DNA from: Candidatus Woesearchaeota archaeon
Lineage (GTDB): Archaea; Nanobdellota; Nanobdellia; Woesearchaeales; DSVV01
DNA: 16,760 bases
Assembly: GCA_016205905.1 (NCBI GenBank)
Contig: JACQSP010000010.1
Coordinates: forward strand, 1 to 16,760
Direction of reading: 5' to 3'
A model generated the notes under the pieces. The model was not told where the DNA came from, made no database searches, and saw nothing but the letters and a program-made list of their open reading frames with translations. Shown in pieces: positions 12,403 to 16,760 of this stretch. How positions within the stretch are numbered: position 1 is the stretch's first letter; each line of letters begins with the position of its first letter. Position numbers and translations under genes: made by a program.

Positions 12403-13236
12403 ATGATTGTAAGAAAAATTGTTGACCAGCAACTAAAAGAATTTGAAATTCAGGAATATGTATGTGAAAGCCTAAAAAGAGTTGGCTTAAGCGGAGTTAA
12501 ATTACAAATGACTCCTATGGGCGAAAAGATTATTATCTCTGCTTCAAGGCCAGGAATGATTGTCGGCAGAAAAGGGCAGAGCATAAGAAGATTAACTTCA
12601 ACTTTAAAAAGAAAGTTTAATCTTGAAAATCCACAAATAGAAATTAATGAGATCCAAGATGTTAATGTTGACGCTAATATCATTGCAGAGAGGATTGCAA
12701 ATTCACTTGAAAAATTCGGGCCAATGAGATTCAAGGCAATAGGCCACAAGGCAATGGAAGATGTTATGAATGCAGGTGCATTAGGCATTGAAATACTAAT
12801 CTCAGGAAAAATCCCAAGCAGCCGTGCAAAAAAATGGAGATTTTATCAGGGGTATCTTAAAAAATCAGGAACAGTCGCAACAGAGGGCGTAAAAACAGCA
12901 TACAGGGCAGCGCAATTAAAAAGCGGGACAGTAGGCATACAAGTAAGAATCATGCCGCCTGATACTGTGCTTCCAGACGATATTTCAATAAAAAGCGAGG
13001 AGCAGCAGGCAAAAGAAGCAAAAGAAAAAGAAACTGCAAGAGAAGCAAAAGAATCTGCTGCGGAAAATAAAACCGATGGGAAGGAAAACAAGCATAAATC
13101 CGAAGGAACTGATGATGACAAGGATTCAAAAAAGGCGAAAAGAACCAGAAAGAAAAAAGAAGATGCAGCCACTGAACCTTTAGCAAAAGAAAAAACAGAC
13201 GCTGAAGAAACAAAGAGTAATGCAATTTCAGAATAA
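12403..13236 (+). CDS. rps3: Small-subunit ribosomal protein uS3 with charged tail
   Basis: A 30S protein at the mRNA entry tunnel with helicase-like activity. The KH domain carries the GRKG loop (about 56-59) in PGMIVGRKGQSIRRLTSTLKRKF. The second domain shows GIEILISGKIPSSRAKKWRFYQGYLKKSG. The core ends near residue 200; a Lys/Glu/Ala tail of about 75 residues extends it to 277, longer than many archaeal uS3 proteins. The tail is low complexity and probably disordered. AGGT lies about 8 nt before the ATG, and a possible internal promoter lies further upstream. Confidence 0.95.
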   Translation: MIVRKIVDQQLKEFEIQEYVCESLKRVGLSGVKLQMTPMGEKIIISASRPGMIVGRKGQSIRRLTSTLKRKFNLENPQIEINEIQDVNVDANIIAERIANSLEKFGPMRFKAIGHKAMEDVMNAGALGIEILISGKIPSSRAKKWRFYQGYLKKSGTVATEGVKTAYRAAQLKSGTVGIQVRIMPPDTVLPDDISIKSEEQQAKEAKEKETAREAKESAAENKTDGKENKHKSEGTDDDKDSKKAKRTRKKKEDAATEPLAKEKTDAEETKSNAISE

Positions 13237-13296
13237 ATGCAAATAAACTAACCTAAAGTAAAAGAAATTAAAATAAAGTAAATTAAGCTGATAATC

Positions 13297-13527
13297 ATGA
13301 AATTCAAAGAACTGAAACCAATGAGTGCAGGCGACTTAGAACTCAAGCTAAGCGATTTAAGGAAAGAGCTAATGAAACAGAACACTCAAAGAGTTACAGG
13401 CACTCAACTAAAAAACTCCATGATGATAAAAAATTTGAGAAAAGACATTGCGAGAATACTATCGCTTAAATTAGTTAAGTCAAAAGAATCATCAAAAGAA
13501 AAAATAAAGCAGAATAAAGCAAAATAA
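13297..13527 (+). CDS. rpl29: Large-subunit ribosomal protein uL29
   Basis: A 76-residue two-helix protein near the tunnel exit. KFKELKPMSAGDLELKLSDLRKELMKQNTQRVTG and the helix IKNLRKDIARILSL match the family. A Lys/Ser-rich tail of about 15 residues ends it. Its Shine-Dalgarno is weak. Gene order uS3-uL29-aIF1 is the archaeal pattern. Confidence 0.93.
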   Translation: MKFKELKPMSAGDLELKLSDLRKELMKQNTQRVTGTQLKNSMMIKNLRKDIARILSLKLVKSKESSKEKIKQNKAK

Positions 13528-13585
13528 ATCGAAAAAGCCAAACAAAAAGATAAAAATCGTTAAAAACAACGGGTGGTAAATAAGC

Positions 13586-13906
13586 ATGAATGAAATTTGT
13601 TCAACATGCGGACTTCCAAAAGACTTGTGCGTATGTGAAACAATTGCAAAGGAAATGCAGAGCATAAAGGTCAAAGTAATTAAAAAGAAATTTGGAAAGG
13701 TATACACTATAATTGAAGGTGTCGACCCAAAACAAATTGATATCAAAGACCTTACAAAAAAATTAAAATCAACATTTGCATGCGGTGGAACATACAAAGA
13801 TGGAAAAATTGAGTTGCAGGGCGACCATTCAAGCCAAGTAAGGAACGTGCTTGTTACAATGGGTTTTGCGCCTGAATCAATCGAAATTCATCGTTTGGAC
13901 CGATAA
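13586..13906 (+). CDS. Translation initiation factor aIF1 (SUI1 family)
   Basis: The archaeal counterpart of eIF1, which binds the 30S P site and checks start-codon choice. The 106-residue protein begins with a zinc-knuckle-like group (Cys5, Cys8, Cys15, Cys17) in ICSTCGLPKDLCVC, common in archaeal SUI1 proteins. The core shows KKFGKVYTIIEGVD, then FACGGTYKDGKIELQGDHSSQVRNVL, the standard SUI1 signature. GGTGG precedes the ATG. Its place between uL29 and Rpp29 is conserved in archaea. Confidence 0.94.
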   Translation: MNEICSTCGLPKDLCVCETIAKEMQSIKVKVIKKKFGKVYTIIEGVDPKQIDIKDLTKKLKSTFACGGTYKDGKIELQGDHSSQVRNVLVTMGFAPESIEIHRLDR

Positions 13907-13933
13907 TTAAGCAAATTCAAAGTTTTCCAGATA

Positions 13934-14230
13934 ATGGACAAACAAAAAGAGATATTAACAGGAGAATGGATAGGCTCCATTGTGAAGATATTGACTGCTG
14001 CCAATAAGTCGCTTATTGGTGTCGAAGGCAAAGTTATAGACGAGACAAAGCATACATTCACAATATTAACATTAAATAAAAACAAAAACAATCAACTTAA
14101 CAAAAAAAAGGTGCTGAAAAAAGTATTGAAAAAAGGTTGCGTGTTTCAAATAACACATAATTCAGCAACTTATAATGTTGAAGGAAGTTTGCTTGAAAAA
14201 AAACCTGAAGAAAGGATAAAACACAAATAA
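13934..14230 (+). CDS. rnp1: RNase P protein component 1 (Rpp29/Pop4)
   Basis: A subunit of archaeal RNase P, the ribozyme that removes tRNA 5' leaders; Rpp29 pairs with Rpp21 and supports catalysis. The 98-residue length is within the family range. The Sm-like beta barrel is visible in GEWIGSIVKILTAANKSLIGVEGKVIDETKHTFTIL, followed by a basic, low-complexity segment (KKKVLKKVLKKG) and ITHNSATYNVEGSLL. It follows aIF1 by 27 nt, the shortest spacer in the cluster, and has no Shine-Dalgarno, so it may be translated by coupling. Confidence 0.9.
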   Translation: MDKQKEILTGEWIGSIVKILTAANKSLIGVEGKVIDETKHTFTILTLNKNKNNQLNKKKVLKKVLKKGCVFQITHNSATYNVEGSLLEKKPEERIKHK

Positions 14231-14375
14231 GACAAATAATAATTCAAATCAATAACAAAGACACAGCAACAAAAAAATAAATACATACAAACTAATCGAA
14301 TAGATACTAAAACCAAAGATAAAAAACCATGCGCATGAGTATAATAAATAATAAACAAATTCAATGGTGAATTAA

Positions 14376-14690
14376 ATGAACGCAAAAAATATAGGAATTG
14401 ATGTTCCTGCTCCAAAGGAAACATGCAATGATAAAAAATGCCCGTTTCACGGACAAATTAATGTCAGAGGCAGGAGTTTCACAGGAAAGGTAATCAAAAT
14501 CACATTCCAGAAAAATGCTCTTGTTGAATGGGAAAGAAGAGTATTTATCCCTAAATATGAAAGATCAGAAAAAAGAAGAACAAGAATATGGGCGCATAAT
14601 CCATTATGCTTGGGTGTTAAGATTAATGATAATGTGCAGATAATGGAGACGAAAAAATTGAGCAAGACAAAGAATTTTGTCATTATATAA
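14376..14690 (+). CDS. rps17: Small-subunit ribosomal protein uS17
   Basis: A 30S primary binding protein with an OB fold. The start GIDVPAPKETCNDKKCPFHGQINVRGRSF is the archaeal form, with two cysteines that often bind zinc. The core continues with VIKITFQKNALVEWERRVFIPKYERSEKRRTRIWAHNP. The 104-residue length is normal. GGTGA lies 8 nt before the ATG, inside a small ATTCA-TGAAT dyad that could partly hide it. Confidence 0.94.
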   Translation: MNAKNIGIDVPAPKETCNDKKCPFHGQINVRGRSFTGKVIKITFQKNALVEWERRVFIPKYERSEKRRTRIWAHNPLCLGVKINDNVQIMETKKLSKTKNFVII

Positions 14691-14796
14691 AAAATGTAGT
14701 TTTGCAAAGATGAGTTGATAAAAATAGATAAACTTTACAAAACAGATAATTAACAAGGCAAAAAATAACAAAACAACAAAACAAAAACGTCAATAG

Positions 14797-15207
14797 GTGG
14801 TTATTATTTTAGGATTAAAATCAAATATTACAAGAGGATTGCCGCATGGAGCAATATTAACTGTGTGCGATAACAGCGGTGCAAAACTGCTTAAGGTTGT
14901 AACAGTTATGGGTTTAAAAACTTCAAAAGGCAGAACACCTGCTGCTGCAATTGGAGACCTCATAATGGGCAGTGTTAAAACAGGAAAGCCTGATGTAAGA
15001 AAAAAAATGGTGCTTGCAGTTATTGTAAGGCAGAAAAAGGAGTACAGAAGGCAAGACGGCACAAGAATCAAGTTTGAAGACAATGCTTGTGTTGTTTTGA
15101 AAGACGACAAAGGCAACCCCCAAGGTACAATGTTTAAAGGACCGATAGCAAAAGAAGCATGCTACAGGTGGCCATCAGTAGCAAAATTGGCAAGTATTAT
15201 AGTATAA
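14797..15207 (+). CDS. rpl14: Large-subunit ribosomal protein uL14
   Basis: A 50S protein at the subunit interface. ITRGLPHGAILTVCDNSGAKLLKVVTVMG and RKKMVLAVIVRQKKEYRRQDGTRIKFEDNACVVL are family signatures; length is normal. The start is unusual. No ATG or TTG fits. A GTG at 14797 opens the frame but is part of the AGGTGG Shine-Dalgarno itself. The ATT at 14806 lies 5 nt after that motif and aligns exactly with the Met of archaeal uL14 (the TRG motif then begins at residue 9). The true start is probably AUU at 14806; the GTG coordinate is kept as the conventional call. Confidence 0.92.
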   Translation: MVIILGLKSNITRGLPHGAILTVCDNSGAKLLKVVTVMGLKTSKGRTPAAAIGDLIMGSVKTGKPDVRKKMVLAVIVRQKKEYRRQDGTRIKFEDNACVVLKDDKGNPQGTMFKGPIAKEACYRWPSVAKLASIIV

Positions 15208-15337
15208 ACAATCAATAAAGACTCAGTAAATTTGTTAGAAAAATAAAAACAAGATATTCAAAAAGTAAAAATAAAATAATCATAATCATAATAAAAATAA
15301 CATAAAACAAATAAAACAAGAAGATTGGTACAAAAAA

Positions 15338-15775
15338 ATGAAAAAAGAATTTTCAACATCATGGATAGGAAGTAAACAGCCAAGAAAACAGAGAAAGTAT
15401 AGATATAATGCTCCACTACATATCAAATCACAGTTTTTGAACGTACACTTATCAAAAGAATTAAGAGCAAAATACAAAAGAAGATGCTTAAGAATAAGAA
15501 AAGGCGATAAAGTAATTATTTTGAGAGGAGATCACAGAAAGCATGCCGGCAGAGTAGAACTGGTAAATGTAAAAAAATCTTATGTTTTTGTCGAGAAGGT
15601 CGAACAAACAAGGAAAGACGGCTCGACCTCTCTCAGGCAACTTGAGCCATCGAACTTAATGATTATAGAGCTTGATACATCAGACAAAAAAAGAATGAAA
15701 AAATTAACAAAGGGCAAAGAGCAAAGTAAAGAACAAAACAAGGAGCAAAATAAGCCCGCCCAAAAAAAGAAGTAA
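15338..15775 (+). CDS. rpl24: Large-subunit ribosomal protein uL24
   Basis: An early assembly protein of the 50S subunit. The 145 residues open with an archaeal extension (FSTSWIGSKQPRKQRKYRYNAPLH), then the KOW motif in RIRKGDKVIILRGDHRKHAGRVELV, then the RKDGSTSLRQLEPSNLMI segment. A tail of Lys, Gln and Asn about 25 residues long ends it. The ribosome site is weak. It lies between uL14 and eS4, as in other archaea. Confidence 0.94.
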   Translation: MKKEFSTSWIGSKQPRKQRKYRYNAPLHIKSQFLNVHLSKELRAKYKRRCLRIRKGDKVIILRGDHRKHAGRVELVNVKKSYVFVEKVEQTRKDGSTSLRQLEPSNLMIIELDTSDKKRMKKLTKGKEQSKEQNKEQNKPAQKKK

Positions 15776-15893
15776 ACAAACAAAAAGCCTAATAAAGCCG
15801 AAAAGAAATAAAAAATAAAAAACTAAAGAAAAAAAACTAAAAAAACAAAAACAAGTAATAACCGACAAAAATACAAAACAGCAGGAACTCAAA

Positions 15894-16616
15894 ATGGTAA
15901 AACTTCATTTAATGCGATTAAACTCACCTAATACATGGGCAGTTGAAAGAAAGGAGAAACAGTTTATTGTTAGGCCAATGACTACGGGGCAAAAGATCAA
16001 ATATTGCCTTCCGTTAAACATAGTATTGAGAGATATGTTAAAAGTTGGCAAAACAACCAATGAAATAAAATACATACTTAATAATAATGATATATTAATT
16101 AACGGAAAAAAAAGAAAGGAAATAAAATATCCATTAGGCCTTTTTGATGTTCTTGACATAAAATCACTCAAAGAATCTTATAGGCTGCTGCTTGATAAAA
16201 AAGGCAAATTAATGCTTGTAAAAATCAGCGGCGGGGAAGCAAACTTGGTTTTGCTTAAAATATCAAAAAAAAGCCATATTAAAGGCGGAAAATTACAATT
16301 AAGTTTTACAAACGGAACAACAATGCTTAGCGAAAAAGTTAGTGACAAGCAGATTAAAGTAAATGATGTAGTTGTATATGACTTTGTAAATCATAAGGTA
16401 ATTGATGTTTTAAAACTTGAAAAAGGAAACACAATATACCTTACAGGCGGGCAACATGTTGGATCTGTGGTTAAGATTGAAGGCGTAAAAAACAATCAAA
16501 TTGTATTTAAGACTGCTGCGAATGAAACATTCGTCACATTATTAAACTATGCCTTTTTAATAGGCAAAGAATCATCTTTGATCAAAACTGAGATTAAAAC
16601 AGAAGATAAAAAATAA
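15894..16616 (+). CDS. rps4e: Small-subunit ribosomal protein eS4
   Basis: A 30S protein found in archaea and eukaryotes but not bacteria. The N-terminal region HLMRLNSPNTWAVERKEKQFIVRP is typical. The S4 RNA-binding domain follows (about 40-100, LPLNIVLRDMLKV ... DILINGKKRKEIKYPLGLFDVL), then the central domain, then a KOW motif near 190 (LTGGQHVGSVVKIEG). At 240 residues it has the usual length, with a short Lys/Glu tail. The ATG is preceded by AGGAACTCAAA. The expected next gene, uL5, lies beyond the window. Confidence 0.95.
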   Translation: MVKLHLMRLNSPNTWAVERKEKQFIVRPMTTGQKIKYCLPLNIVLRDMLKVGKTTNEIKYILNNNDILINGKKRKEIKYPLGLFDVLDIKSLKESYRLLLDKKGKLMLVKISGGEANLVLLKISKKSHIKGGKLQLSFTNGTTMLSEKVSDKQIKVNDVVVYDFVNHKVIDVLKLEKGNTIYLTGGQHVGSVVKIEGVKNNQIVFKTAANETFVTLLNYAFLIGKESSLIKTEIKTEDKK

Positions 16617-16702
16617 GCGTATACTATAATGTTTCAATAAAAAAGTATTACCTTGATAATATAAAATAATATTAAAAACAAAGTAAGGACATAAAATATA
16701 CT

Positions 16703-16753
16703 AAAAGTGATTAATTTTCGAACAAATTAATCACTTTTGTATATACAAAAGTG
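16703..16753. terminator. Overlapping 15-bp hairpin and 22-bp palindrome after eS4
   Basis: AAAAGTGATTAATTT (16703-16717) pairs perfectly with AAATTAATCACTTTT (16724-16738) around a 6-nt loop. A perfect 22-bp palindrome (16732-16753, arms CACTTTTGT and ACAAAAGTG) reuses the second arm. The two stems cannot form at once. It could be a terminator for the cluster, an attenuator before the next gene, or a binding site for a dimeric regulator. Confidence 0.5.
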
Positions 16754-16760
16754 CAAAATA

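Noticed and set aside
12846..13225. Long minus-strand open frames rich in Phe, Leu and Ser opposite the uS3 tail
   Set aside because: Lys/Glu codons read backwards give Phe/Leu/Ser codons; these frames reflect composition, not genes.
13934..14230. Truncated Rpp29
   Set aside because: At 98 residues it falls within the normal archaeal range, and both ends of the barrel are present.

Overview
The window is AT-rich archaeal DNA. It carries the archaeal version of the S10/spc ribosomal-protein cluster, in the order uL3, uL4, uL23, uL2, uS19, uL22, uS3, uL29, aIF1/SUI1, RNase P protein Rpp29, uS17, uL14, uL24, eS4. Both aIF1 and Rpp29 sit inside the cluster and eS4 follows uL24, which is an archaeal arrangement. 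TATA boxes about 25-30 nt upstream of genes, a Trm5-type tRNA methyltransferase, an archaeal-like phosphoglycerate kinase and an intron-bearing tRNA agree with this. The low GC, small genes and the single-helix surface protein starting MRKAQ suggest a DPANN lineage such as Woesearchaeota or Pacearchaeota. That assignment is inference and was not tested by phylogeny.

Layout. 1-452 has no protein gene; it holds an imperfect inverted repeat, small hairpins and a GC-rich, stem-closed candidate small RNA on the minus strand. 453-1064 is an unrecognised protein. 1102-2190 (minus) is a Trm5-family methyltransferase. A pair of hairpins follows at 2253-2340, then a secreted or membrane-anchored cysteine-rich protein (2394-4064, minus). 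4065-4378 is a divergent promoter region. 4379-4567 is a small zinc-ribbon protein. 4663-4822 is tRNA-Arg(TCT), interrupted by two hairpin insertions that look like introns. 4993-6288 is pgk, followed 20 nt later by a radical SAM gene (6309-7502).

From about 7588 onward the window is the ribosomal cluster. A TATA box is followed by a leader of about 290 nt. Its central part (7673-7794) folds by eye into a three-way junction, the best candidate here for an undescribed regulatory RNA. The fourteen cluster genes are separated by unusually long, A-rich spacers. Two tandem hairpins and a TATA-like site between uL22 and uS3 suggest a subdivision of the transcript. uL14 probably starts at an AUU codon. 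The window ends with three overlapping inverted-repeat arms just after eS4, before the expected uL5.

The cluster makes core ribosomal subunit proteins together with an initiation factor and an RNase P subunit, so ribosome supply, start-site selection and tRNA 5' maturation are encoded together. Single or first genes tend to have a TATA box so close that their mRNAs should be nearly leaderless. Several genes inside the cluster carry GAGG or GGTG Shine-Dalgarno motifs.
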